Shown piece after piece: positions 21,301 through 31,715 of a stretch of 34,711 nt of DNA. A model generated the notes under the pieces. It was given only the letters and a program-made list of their open reading frames with translations. It was not told the origin of the DNA and ran no database searches. Where the stretch lies: the NCBI GenBank assembly GCA_016194905.1, contig JACQAP010000024.1, positions 1 through 34,711 of the forward strand, written 5' to 3'. Within the stretch, counting starts at the first letter, position 1. Each line of letters starts with the position of its first letter. The stretch is from Betaproteobacteria bacterium (GTDB lineage Bacteria > Pseudomonadota > Gammaproteobacteria > Burkholderiales > JACQAP01). Position numbers and translations under genes: made by a program.

Positions 21301-21878
21301 GGGAGCGCAAGACTTATCTGGACTCCCAATCGCAGGATCTGACCGAAGCGGTGGGAACCCTGGAGACCGCGATTCGCAGGATCGACCGCGAGACCCGTGA
21401 GCGCCTGCAGGAGACGTTCGATACGGTCAATAAACATTTCGGGGAAATGTTCCCGGTGTTGTTCGGCGGCGGCGAGGCCAAGCTGCTGATGACCGGCGAG
21501 GAGATTCTCGATGCCGGGGTGCAGGTGATCGCGCGCCCGCCGGGCAAGCGCAATGCATCGATTCATCTGTTGTCCGGCGGGGAAAAGGCGCTTACCGCCT
21601 TGTCGCTGGTGTTCTCGATGTTCCAGCTCAATCCGGCGCCATTCTGCCTGCTGGACGAAGTCGATGCGCCACTGGACGACAGCAACACCGAACGATTCTG
21701 CGGTCTGGTGAAAAAAATGTCCGCCAACACCCAGTTCATGTTCATCACCCATAACAAGATCACCATGGAAATGGCTAGCCAACTGATCGGAGTCACCATG
21801 CAGGAGCAGGGCGTCTCGCGGGTGGTTGCGGTTGACGTCGAAGAAGCGCTGCGTATGCGCGAAGAGGCTGCGGCTTGA
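18354..21878 (+). CDS. smc: Chromosome segregation protein SMC
   Basis: A 1174-residue SMC ATPase that loops and compacts the chromosome with ScpA/ScpB. The N-terminal head is MRLTHIKLAGFKSFVDPT with Walker A GPNGCGKSN (about residues 32-40). Long coiled coils flank a hinge at about residues 505-660. The C-terminal head contains the signature LLSGGEKALTALSLVF and Walker B PFCLLDEVDAPLDD. The start is TTG at 18354, fixed by the family start; its Shine-Dalgarno sequence is weak. Codons at 20791-20850 are strikingly AT-rich (see findings). It is followed 37 bp later by zipA. scpA and scpB are not in the window. Confidence 0.97.
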   Translation: MRLTHIKLAGFKSFVDPTHIPVPGQLVGVVGPNGCGKSNVIDAIRWVLGESSAKQLRGENMQDVIFNGSGDRKPVGRASVELVFDNSLGKAAGTWSAYAEISVKRVLERDGESSYFLNNLHVRRRDVADIFLGTGLGGRGYAIIEQGMISRIIEAKPEDLRSFLEEAAGVSKYRERRRETELRLEDTRENLLRVDDIRQELGKQLEHLESQAEKAGKYRGFEASLKRTQQLLWTLRKRDAQAQRAKIGRDVEALGIELEAEMARLRDAEKRVEELRTRHYGASDNVHAAQGKLYEVNAEIARIEQQVQYLRNSRSRAEQQLNSLRGQEAEQRDRLQSLEAARGDNSRALAGATEQLAVFGEALREAREALPVADENHRSAQALLAQAQEVLTQAEQQLRLEDARKGHTEKLLLQLASRRARLEEERDGLEVPNLSELVRLESEIRELDHQLAGQRDAFEQCEAALPKLEHSLQTAEETAEQTQQRLHQLDARLTALQSLQEQVSRSGELEPWLDRNDLRRNAHLWQGIRIREGWEDALEAVLRERLNSIGLTDLGQAHGWLSEPPPGKLSFHRVTAGSVVDEPAPSGLERLTDYVTCTDARLAGVLADWLARVYVLPHPQQGMEVAGKLPPGAMLVSAQGHVFTSTSVSFHAADSEVHGILSRQREIEALFAEHTASDARLGELNRAASSQKIEFEERRDEADRLRRQVSDLQENRHQLKLDHVRLSQLAERLKARGEQIVRELAEIDAESARESAQQEEAGRQMEALRSGKAAMHGGVEAARQAHAEAESALQASRTLAQQAERQHQEALYLEKTINNKIIDINSSLQVLSQTLARLQSDAEALTQEVSRTDETGLQEQLQQQLALRGEREQALKQTREELEGAEHTLRATEQERLISEQKLAPARERINELRLKEQEARLAEESYASQLAEAQANEEELLPLLEEGVRASRLQGEINRLNEDMAALGAVNLAALDELSTARERKTYLDSQSQDLTEAVGTLETAIRRIDRETRERLQETFDTVNKHFGEMFPVLFGGGEAKLLMTGEEILDAGVQVIARPPGKRNASIHLLSGGEKALTALSLVFSMFQLNPAPFCLLDEVDAPLDDSNTERFCGLVKKMSANTQFMFITHNKITMEMASQLIGVTMQEQGVSRVVAVDVEEALRMREEAAA
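20791..20850 (+). other. AT-rich patch inside smc
   Basis: By my count 16 of 60 bases are G or C (7 of 40 in 20801-20840), in a gene otherwise well above half G+C. It stays in frame and encodes part of the C-terminal coiled coil (INNKIIDINSS). Short inverted arms AGAGAAGA (20792-20799) and TCTTCTCT (20829-20836) bracket it. Confidence 0.8.
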
Positions 21879-21915
21879 TCCGGCGCCATCACACCCGGAC
21901 GCAAGGGGAAGAGCG

Positions 21916-25058
<3,143 letters not shown>

Positions 25059-25096
25059 CCTGCGGTGCTGTCAATCTGGAGCTGCAAGGAGAAAAA

Positions 25097-25996
25097 TTGA
25101 ACAAAATCACCAAAGCGGTTTTTCCGGTCGCCGGAATGGGGACGCGTTTTCTTCCCGTCACCAAAGCGAGTCCGAAGGAAATGCTGCCGGTTGTGGACAA
25201 GCCGCTGATCCAGTATGCCGTGGAGGAAGCGGTCGCGGCCGGAATCACGCAGATGGTCTTCATTACCGGCCGCAACAAGCGCGCTATCGAGGATCATTTC
25301 GACAAAGCCTACGAACTGGAGACAGAGCTTGCCGCCCGCAACAAACACAAGATGCTGGAGCAGGTGCATGACATCCTGCCTAAGAATGTCAGCTGCATCT
25401 ATGTTCGTCAGACCGAAGCATTGGGTCTGGGCCACGCCATTCTTTGCGCGCGGCCGGTGGTCGGTAACGAACCCTTCGCGGTGATCCTGGCCGACGATCT
25501 GATCGACGGCGATCCTCCGGTCATGAAGCAGATGGTGGACGTCTACGCCAGCGAGCGCTGCTCCGTACTCGCGGTTCAGACCGTCGCGCGGGAAGAAACG
25601 TCGAGCTACGGGATCGTCAGGACCGAGCCCGGAGAGCGCGGCATGCATCGAATTACCGGCATCGTCGAGAAGCCCAAACCCGAGGTCGCACCTTCCACGC
25701 TTGCGGTGGTTGGCCGCTATCTGCTCGAGCCGGAAATTTTCGACCATCTCGAGAAGGTCAACCCAGGAACAGGCGGGGAGATACAACTGACGGACGGCAT
25801 AGCCTCGATGCTGAACAAGCAGCGCGCGCTAGCGTACGAGTTTCAGGGCGTGCGTTACGACTGCGGTTCAAAGCTCGGCTACCTGCAGGCGAACGTGCTC
25901 TATGCGATGCGTCACCCGGAGATCGGTGATGAATTTCGCGGTTTTCTCGATTCGCTGAATGCCGAGAGCAAAGGGATCGGACCGGATGCTAACTAG
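25097..25996 (+). CDS. galU: UTP-glucose-1-phosphate uridylyltransferase
   Basis: A 299-residue nucleotidyltransferase making UDP-glucose for surface polysaccharides. Seen: the nucleotide-binding [20 protein letters not shown], the substrate segment [29 protein letters not shown] and [10 protein letters not shown]. The start is TTG at 25097 with AAGGAG 5 bases upstream, which matches the family start closely. Its end overlaps the hpt start by 11 bp. Confidence 0.97.
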   Translation: MNKITKAVFPVAGMGTRFLPVTKASPKEMLPVVDKPLIQYAVEEAVAAGITQMVFITGRNKRAIEDHFDKAYELETELAARNKHKMLEQVHDILPKNVSCIYVRQTEALGLGHAILCARPVVGNEPFAVILADDLIDGDPPVMKQMVDVYASERCSVLAVQTVAREETSSYGIVRTEPGERGMHRITGIVEKPKPEVAPSTLAVVGRYLLEPEIFDHLEKVNPGTGGEIQLTDGIASMLNKQRALAYEFQGVRYDCGSKLGYLQANVLYAMRHPEIGDEFRGFLDSLNAESKGIGPDAN

Positions 25997-26531
25997 GGAT
26001 CAAGCCTGGCAGATGCTGCGCGATGCCGAGCTTGTACATGACGAGGATACGGTCAATCGTGCGGTCAGACGTCTGGCCATCGACATCACGGCGAAGCTTG
26101 CCGATGCCCATCCGCTGGTCATGCCCGTCATGGGGGGAGCGGTGGTGTTCACCGGACAACTGCTGCCGTTGCTGCATTTTCCTCTGGAGTTCGATTACCT
26201 GCACGTGACCCGTTACGATGGCAAGACACGAGGCGGCCAGATTCAGTGGAAGACGAAGCCGCACGTCGATTTCCGCGGACGCACGGTGCTGGTCCTCGAC
26301 GACATTCTCGATGAAGGCAACACGCTGGCGGCGATCCGCGATCATATGCTCGGCGAAGGTGCGGCCGCATTCCACAGCGCGGTGTTCGCCGACAAGGACA
26401 TCGGACGGGAAAAACCGATCCGGGCGGACTTCGTCGGCTTGACCGTCCCGAATCGATACGTGTTCGGATTCGGCATGGACGCCCATGAAACCTGGCGCAA
26501 CCTGCCTGCGATCTACGCGCTGAAGTCCTGA
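25986..26531 (+). CDS. hpt: Hypoxanthine-guanine phosphoribosyltransferase family protein
   Basis: A 181-residue type I phosphoribosyltransferase. The PRPP-binding motif is [17 protein letters not shown] (about residues 100-116), with [13 protein letters not shown] as the N-terminal PPi loop and [17 protein letters not shown] as the purine-ring region. It should convert hypoxanthine (or guanine) and PRPP to IMP (or GMP). The start at 25986 overlaps galU. It is followed 11 bp later by mtnP, whose predicted product is hypoxanthine, which makes hypoxanthine the likely substrate. The exact base preference is inferred. Confidence 0.93.
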   Translation: MLTRDQAWQMLRDAELVHDEDTVNRAVRRLAIDITAKLADAHPLVMPVMGGAVVFTGQLLPLLHFPLEFDYLHVTRYDGKTRGGQIQWKTKPHVDFRGRTVLVLDDILDEGNTLAAIRDHMLGEGAAAFHSAVFADKDIGREKPIRADFVGLTVPNRYVFGFGMDAHETWRNLPAIYALKS

Positions 26532-26542
26532 GGAGAAAAGCA

Positions 26543-27286
26543 TTGCTCGGAATCATAGGTGGCACCGGCCTGACCCAGCTCTCCAATCTTGAAGTCACGC
26601 GCCGCCAGGTGGTGCGCACGCCATTCGGCGATCCTTCGGGCGCACTGACGTTCGGCAAGTTGAACCGGCGCGATGTCGTGTTTCTCGCGCGCCACGGATA
26701 CGGTCATACGATTCCGCCGCACGAGGTCAACTATCGCGCCAACATCTGGGCGCTGCATTCGGAAGGCGCCGGACGGGTCGTATCGGTCGCCTCGGTCGGC
26801 GGGATTCGCTCCGACCTCCCGCCCGGTGCACTCGCCATTCCGCACCAGGTGCTGGACTACACGTGGGGGCGCAAGCACACCTTTTTCGAGGGTCCCGATC
26901 AACCGGTGACGCATGTCGATTTCACGCATCCCTACTGCGAAGAGCTGCGCGCCAGATTGTTGAGGGCGGCGGCAGCGGCAGGGCAGGCGATCGTGAGCCG
27001 TGGCGTCTACGCGGCCACGCAAGGGCCGCGGCTGGAAAGCGCTGCGGAAATCGACCGTCTGGAGCGCGACGGTGCCGACATGGTCGGCATGACCGGCATG
27101 CCGGAAGCGGTGCTGGCGAGAGAGATCGGATTGCCCTACGCGGCCGTCGCGGTGGTGGTGAATCACGCCGCGGGTCGGGGCGACAGCAGCGAGGCGATTC
27201 ATCTCGATCAGATCAATGCCGTGCTGAAGGCGTCGATGGTGAAAGTGCGCTCGCTGCTCGAGAAACTGGTGGAAAACGATGATTAA
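26543..27286 (+). CDS. mtnP: S-methyl-5'-thioinosine phosphorylase (MTAP/PNP family)
   Basis: A 247-residue nucleoside phosphorylase. It shows [10 protein letters not shown] (phosphate loop), [32 protein letters not shown] and [20 protein letters not shown]. The TQGPRLE and [10 protein letters not shown] segments and the overall pattern resemble the methylthioinosine phosphorylase described in Pseudomonas aeruginosa. That enzyme acts on methylthioinosine rather than methylthioadenosine, giving hypoxanthine and 5-methylthioribose-1-phosphate. The start is TTG at 26543 with AGGAG 7 bases upstream. Direct adjacency to hpt supports hypoxanthine as the product. A plain methylthioadenosine phosphorylase is the alternative. 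Confidence 0.88.
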   Translation: MLGIIGGTGLTQLSNLEVTRRQVVRTPFGDPSGALTFGKLNRRDVVFLARHGYGHTIPPHEVNYRANIWALHSEGAGRVVSVASVGGIRSDLPPGALAIPHQVLDYTWGRKHTFFEGPDQPVTHVDFTHPYCEELRARLLRAAAAAGQAIVSRGVYAATQGPRLESAAEIDRLERDGADMVGMTGMPEAVLAREIGLPYAAVAVVVNHAAGRGDSSEAIHLDQINAVLKASMVKVRSLLEKLVENDD

Positions 27287-27809
27287 GCCGGTGCTGAGGA
27301 TGGGCGATCCCATCCTGTTCAAGCGGGCTGAACCGGTGGTGCAATTCGACACGCAGGAACTGCATGCACTGCTGCAGGACATGGACGACACCATGCGTTC
27401 GAAAAATGGCGCCGGAATCGCCGCGCCTCAGATCGGGGTGAGCCTGCAGGTCGTGATTTTCGGGGTCGGCGCCAACCCGCGCTATCCGGACGCTGAGGAA
27501 GTGCCCTATACCGTGCTGATCAATCCGACGCTTGATCCGATAGGGGCGGAGATGGAAGAAGGCTGGGAAGGTTGCCTGTCAGTGCCCGGCATGCGTGGCG
27601 TCGTGCCGCGCTACAGCCAGGTGCGCTATCGCGGTTTCGACCAGTACGGCAATACCATCGATCGCACGGTATCCGGATTTCATGCCCGCGTGGTCCAGCA
27701 TGAGACCGATCACCTGTTAGGCATTCTCTACCCGATGCGCATTCGCGACCTGCGCGATTTTGGATTCAACGAGGAATTGTTTCCCGGACAGCACATAGCG
27801 GACGACTAA
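27279..27809 (+). CDS. def: Peptide deformylase
   Basis: A 176-residue metalloenzyme that removes the formyl group from nascent proteins. All three family motifs are present: [10 protein letters not shown] (motif I), EGCLSVPG with the metal-binding cysteine (motif II), and QHETDHLLG with the HExxH histidines and catalytic glutamate (motif III). The start overlaps the end of mtnP by 8 bp. def is often beside fmt; here fmt is absent, while map, the next enzyme in N-terminal maturation, lies about 2.6 kb away on the other strand. Proteobacteria often carry two def paralogs, and this may be the secondary one. Confidence 0.95.
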   Translation: MIKPVLRMGDPILFKRAEPVVQFDTQELHALLQDMDDTMRSKNGAGIAAPQIGVSLQVVIFGVGANPRYPDAEEVPYTVLINPTLDPIGAEMEEGWEGCLSVPGMRGVVPRYSQVRYRGFDQYGNTIDRTVSGFHARVVQHETDHLLGILYPMRIRDLRDFGFNEELFPGQHIADD

Positions 27810-27827
27810 ACTTCCCCATGGCACTTG

Positions 27828-30425
27828 CTAGGGCTGCAGCTCCCGCACCAGTTCGGTTTCCAGGCGCACCACTTTCTTGGTATCGCGCAATGCGTCGCCA
27901 CTGACGAGGAAGGTGTCTTCGGCGCGTTCTCCCAGGGTATTGATTTTCGCCGTGTAGAGATTGATCCCGTGATCGTCGAGCACCCGCGCAATCCGGTATA
28001 GCAGGCCGGGGCGATCCCCCGCGACGACGTTCAGGTAGTAGTACGCGCCTTTTTCATCCGGACGGATATGAACTTCCGGCGTCATCGGTACGTATTTCAC
28101 CTGGCGCGACAGCCTGCCTTTGGATGGTGCCGGCAATTCGCCGTGTGCTCGAAGCTGTGTCTCGAGTTCATGTTCGATGTAGCTGATGAGGTCGCGGTAG
28201 TGCGACGTGGCGCGCGCCGGATCCATGACCTGAAAGCTGTCCAGCGCATAGCCGTGGCGGGTGGTGTAGATCTTGGCCTCGACGATGCTGAAACTGATGC
28301 TCTGGAAAAAACCGCATATGCGGGCGAACAGGGATTTCTCGTCCGGCGCATAGATCATCACCTGCAATCCCTCGCCGATCGGCGACAGTCTCGCCTTCAC
28401 TATCGGCACCGGAGTGTCGACGCGATAATTCAGCAGCCGCGTGTGCCAGACGATATCCTCCTCGTCGTGGCGCAGGAAATAGCTGTCGTCGAGCTTGTCC
28501 CATAACTTGCTGGGCGCATCTTCGGGAATCGCGTACGCGCGCAATTTGACAAGGGCGCGTTCCTGGCGGGCCTGCAGCGTATTCTCCGCCGGAACCGAGC
28601 CCGGATTGAGCAACCTGCGCGTGGTACGGAACAGGTCCTCGATCAGTTTCGCCTTCCAGGCGTTCCAGACCTTCGGGCTGGTGCCACGGATGTCCGCCAC
28701 AGTGAGCAGATATAGCGCCACCAACCGCCGGTCATTTCGTACCTTATCGGCGAAAGCCCGGATGACGTCCGGATCCGACAAGTCCTGCTTCTGTGCGGTG
28801 GCGGACATCATCAGATGTTGCTCGACCAGCCAGGTGACGAGTTCGGTATCGTCCTTCGACAGGCCATGCGCGCGGCAAAACCTGGCGGCATCGGCCATGC
28901 CGAGTTTGGAATGATCGCCACCGCGGCCTTTGGCGATGTCGTGGAAAAACCCGGCGAGATAGAGCAATTCGATACGTTCGAATTCCGCAATCAGCCGGCT
29001 GCACAGCGGATATTCATGCGCCATCTCCGGCACTGTGAAGCGGCGCAGATTGCGTACCACCATGAGGATGTGTTCGTCCACCGTGTATACATGAAACAGG
29101 TCGTGCTGCATGCGCCCGACGATGCGCCCGAAGGCAGGAATATAGCGGCCGAGCACTCCATACTGATTCATTCGTCGCAGCGCGTGAGTGATGCCCGTGG
29201 GGCGGCGCAGAATTTCCATGAAGAGCGCGCGATTCTCCGGGCTGCGGCGAAACGCGGCGCCGATATGGTCGCGTGCGTGCCACAGGGCGCGCATCGTCGG
29301 GACGGCAAAGCCCTTGAGTTCCGGATGGTCCTGCAGCAGCAGGAAGGCTTCGAAAATCGCGGCTGGCTGGCGCTGGAACAGACCGTGGCTGGCTTCGAGC
29401 AATTCCGCGTTGATGCGGAAGCGATCGTTCAGATCGCGAGGCTCCGCCGAGGATACGGCAAAGATCCGCCGCCGCAGGTTCTGCAAGACGATGGTATTGA
29501 GCAGTTGTACGGCCTTTGCGGTCGTGTAAAACTGTTGCATCAATTGCTCGCTGGCGCGGCGGGCCGGCGTGTCGGCCAGTCCGTACTCCTTGGCGAGCGC
29601 GGCCTGGAAATCGAACAACAGGCGGTCTTCGCGCCTGTTGGTCAGATAGTGCAGGCGCACGCGCAACACGGCGAGCGTGGCTTCGTGGCGCTTGAGCTGT
29701 CGCGCTTCCTCTCGGGTCAGTATTTTCTGCCGCGTGAGATCCAGCCAGCTGTCTCCGAGACCGGCGGCGCGGCCGATCCAGAGAATGTTCTGCAGGTCGC
29801 GCAGACCACCCGGGCTTTCCTTGATGTTCGGCTCGAGGTTATAGGCGGTATCGTTGAAGCGCGTGTGTCGCTGTTGTTGTTCGAGCAGCTTGGCCTCGGC
29901 GAAATACGCGACATCGAGGTCTTTGATGATTGCACTAGCGAAGCGCGTGTACTGTCTCCGATTGCCGGCAATGAGTCTCGACTCGAGCAATGTGGTCTGA
30001 ACGGTTACATCGCGTCGCGCCTCGTCCTGGCACTCAGCGATCGTGCGCACGCTGTGGCCGATTTCGAGACCGATGTCCCAGAGCACGCCGACCAGCGCTT
30101 CGACGCTGGCGCGCGCGCTATTCCCGACTTCGTCGGGAAGCAGTATCAAAACGTCGACGTCGGAATAAGGGTAGAGCAGGCCGCGACCATATCCGCCGAC
30201 CGCGATCAAAGCCGGTTCGTCTGATTGCCCGGTTTCGCTCCAGATTGCCCTGAGCGCCTCGTCCACCAGCGCGCATTGTCGTTGCAAAGCTTTCGCCGCA
30301 TCGGGCTTGTCGCCGAAAGCCGCCTTCAGCGCCGCGCGCCCTTGTGCGAGTGATTGACGCCAGTCGTTTACGTTTGAGGAAAGTGCGGTAGTCCGCGCAA
30401 CGCGCGGGGCAGTTGCGGACGGCAT
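27828..30425 (-). CDS. glnD: Bifunctional PII uridylyltransferase/uridylyl-removing enzyme
   Basis: An 865-residue nitrogen sensor that uridylylates PII proteins when glutamine is low and deuridylylates them when it is high. The nucleotidyltransferase motif GGYGRGLLYPYSDVDVLILL is intact. The HD hydrolase domain has FFHDIAKGRGGDHSKLG. Two ACT domains lie at the C-terminus (IYAPDEKSLFARICGFFQ and VVAGDRPGLLYRIARVLDD), the likely glutamine sensors. Its ATG begins at the base next to the map stop codon (TAG at 30426-30428), so the two are surely co-transcribed. It converges on def with only 18 bp between stops and no visible terminator. Confidence 0.98.
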   Translation of the reverse strand: MPSATAPRVARTTALSSNVNDWRQSLAQGRAALKAAFGDKPDAAKALQRQCALVDEALRAIWSETGQSDEPALIAVGGYGRGLLYPYSDVDVLILLPDEVGNSARASVEALVGVLWDIGLEIGHSVRTIAECQDEARRDVTVQTTLLESRLIAGNRRQYTRFASAIIKDLDVAYFAEAKLLEQQQRHTRFNDTAYNLEPNIKESPGGLRDLQNILWIGRAAGLGDSWLDLTRQKILTREEARQLKRHEATLAVLRVRLHYLTNRREDRLLFDFQAALAKEYGLADTPARRASEQLMQQFYTTAKAVQLLNTIVLQNLRRRIFAVSSAEPRDLNDRFRINAELLEASHGLFQRQPAAIFEAFLLLQDHPELKGFAVPTMRALWHARDHIGAAFRRSPENRALFMEILRRPTGITHALRRMNQYGVLGRYIPAFGRIVGRMQHDLFHVYTVDEHILMVVRNLRRFTVPEMAHEYPLCSRLIAEFERIELLYLAGFFHDIAKGRGGDHSKLGMADAARFCRAHGLSKDDTELVTWLVEQHLMMSATAQKQDLSDPDVIRAFADKVRNDRRLVALYLLTVADIRGTSPKVWNAWKAKLIEDLFRTTRRLLNPGSVPAENTLQARQERALVKLRAYAIPEDAPSKLWDKLDDSYFLRHDEEDIVWHTRLLNYRVDTPVPIVKARLSPIGEGLQVMIYAPDEKSLFARICGFFQSISFSIVEAKIYTTRHGYALDSFQVMDPARATSHYRDLISYIEHELETQLRAHGELPAPSKGRLSRQVKYVPMTPEVHIRPDEKGAYYYLNVVAGDRPGLLYRIARVLDDHGINLYTAKINTLGERAEDTFLVSGDALRDTKKVVRLETELVRELQP

Positions 30426-31226
30426 CTACGCAATGAACGACGGTGGTGGCGGCGCACCGGACGACACTGTCAACACTTCGAATCCGCTGTCCGTTACCAG
30501 CACCGTGTGCTCCCACTGCGCCGATAACGAATGATCCTTGGTGACGACGGTCCAGCCGTCCGCGAGTTGACGAATGCCGGCCTTGCCTGCGTTGATCATC
30601 GGCTCGACGGTAAAAATCATTCCGGACTGAAGCTTTATCCCGGTTCCGGCGCGGCCGTAGTGGAGCACCTGTGGTTCCTCGTGGAATTTCCTGCCGATGC
30701 CATGGCCGCAGAATTCGCGCACGATCGAGAACCCGTGTTCTTCCGCGTGTGTCTGAATGACCTCGCCAACGTCGCCGAGATAGGCCCCGTGTTTGACTAC
30801 CTGGATGCCGCGCCACATGCACTCGTATGTTATTTCCGCAAGCCTGCGTGCCTGGATCGACGGATCGCCGACATAGAACATGCGGCTGGTGTCGCCATGA
30901 AAGCCGTCCTTGATCACCGTGATGTCGATGTTGACGACGTCCCCCGGTTTGAGTTTCTTCGCTCCCGGTACGCCATGGCAGACGACATGGTTGACCGAGG
31001 TACAGATGGACTTGGGATAGGGTTGGTAACCCGGAGGCGCGTAGTTCAACGGGGCCGGTACCGTGTGCTGCACGTTCACCATGTAGTCATGGCAAAGCGC
31101 ATCGAGTTCGTCGGTGGTGATGTTGGGCCGGACGTGTGGGCCGATGAAGTCCAGCACCTCCGCCGCGAGACGGCCGGCGACGCGCATTTTCTCGATTTCT
31201 TCCGGAGACTTGATAGTGACGGACAT
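30426..31226 (-). CDS. map: Methionine aminopeptidase, type I
   Basis: A 266-residue dinuclear metalloprotease that removes the initiator methionine. Metal ligands are visible: Asp in VVNIDITVIKDGFHGDTSRMF (two aspartates), His in EFCGHGIGRKFHEEPQ, Glu in FTVEPMINAG and Glu in SAQWEHTVLVTDSG. The start is MSVTIKSPEEIEKMRVAG at 31226. In many proteobacteria map lies beside rpsB and glnD; here glnD is downstream but rpsB is not upstream. The upstream region is instead a gap of nearly 500 bp with an attC-like element. Confidence 0.97.
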   Translation of the reverse strand: MSVTIKSPEEIEKMRVAGRLAAEVLDFIGPHVRPNITTDELDALCHDYMVNVQHTVPAPLNYAPPGYQPYPKSICTSVNHVVCHGVPGAKKLKPGDVVNIDITVIKDGFHGDTSRMFYVGDPSIQARRLAEITYECMWRGIQVVKHGAYLGDVGEVIQTHAEEHGFSIVREFCGHGIGRKFHEEPQVLHYGRAGTGIKLQSGMIFTVEPMINAGKAGIRQLADGWTVVTKDHSLSAQWEHTVLVTDSGFEVLTVSSGAPPPPSFIA

Positions 31227-31715
31227 GGCTGAACTGGTTTCTCGCGCGGGGTAATGATAACACCCGGGTGCACCCGCTTCAGTCTGGGACGATCAATTGC
31301 AGGTTGGACCTGTGTCGCGAAATTTCAAGCTGTTTCCATCGTTTCGAAATTGGAGCGGCCAGAGTGTTTTGGGTTGCGTCCTTTTTGGCGTGCCGGACAG
31401 GATGAATCTGGGCACTGGCGAGAAACTGTGGAACTTCCTTAACGCCGCTGCTAAACCGGAGCGCGTTGTACGCGCGATCGGTTTGAGCAGCTTGTTCGGT
31501 TCCGTGTGAGCATATCCACCCGAAGGTGGGTGCAATGCGGCTACGCTAATCGAGCCAGACCGACTTTGCAACCCAACCCTTTGATCTTCCATAAAGCCCA
31601 GCGCTCAACTGCGGAAGTTGGCTTAGCCAAGCCCCTTAATCCTGCCGACAGACTCGACTTCTCCCGCATCGACCCATATGCCGCATAATTCACTCAATAT
31701 TCAGAAGAGCCGCAT
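31227..31715. other. 489-bp intergenic region between map and the DUF1631 gene
   Basis: No convincing gene here. It should hold the map promoter (minus) and the DUF1631 promoter (plus). It contains the attC-like hairpin at 31437-31500 and a smaller perfect hairpin CCACCC/GGTGGG with loop GAA near 31517-31531. A 99-residue minus-strand reading frame spans the attC-like site but is probably not coding. Confidence 0.7.
31437..31500 (-). repeat. Lone integron attC-like recombination site (degenerate)
   Basis: Read on the minus strand, the site runs R'' box ACCGAAC (31494-31500), a 2-nt spacer AA, L'' GCTGCTCAAACCG, an inner stem GCGCGT/ACGCGC with a 3-nt loop, L' CGGTTTAGCAGC, a 3-nt spacer GGC, and R' box GTTAAGG (31437-31443). 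L'' and L' are perfect complements except for one unpaired C (opposite G at 31485), which is the extrahelical base expected in attC. Each R box matches the consensus RYYYAAC/GTTRRRY at 6 of 7 positions. Translated, it gives PNKLLKPI, typical of attC-spanning frames. No integrase or clear cassette gene is visible. Confidence 0.55.

Noticed and set aside
31293-31592. 99-codon minus-strand frame across the attC-like site
   Set aside because: Its middle is the translation of the recombination hairpin (PNKLLKPI). There is no good ribosome-binding site or recognisable domain.
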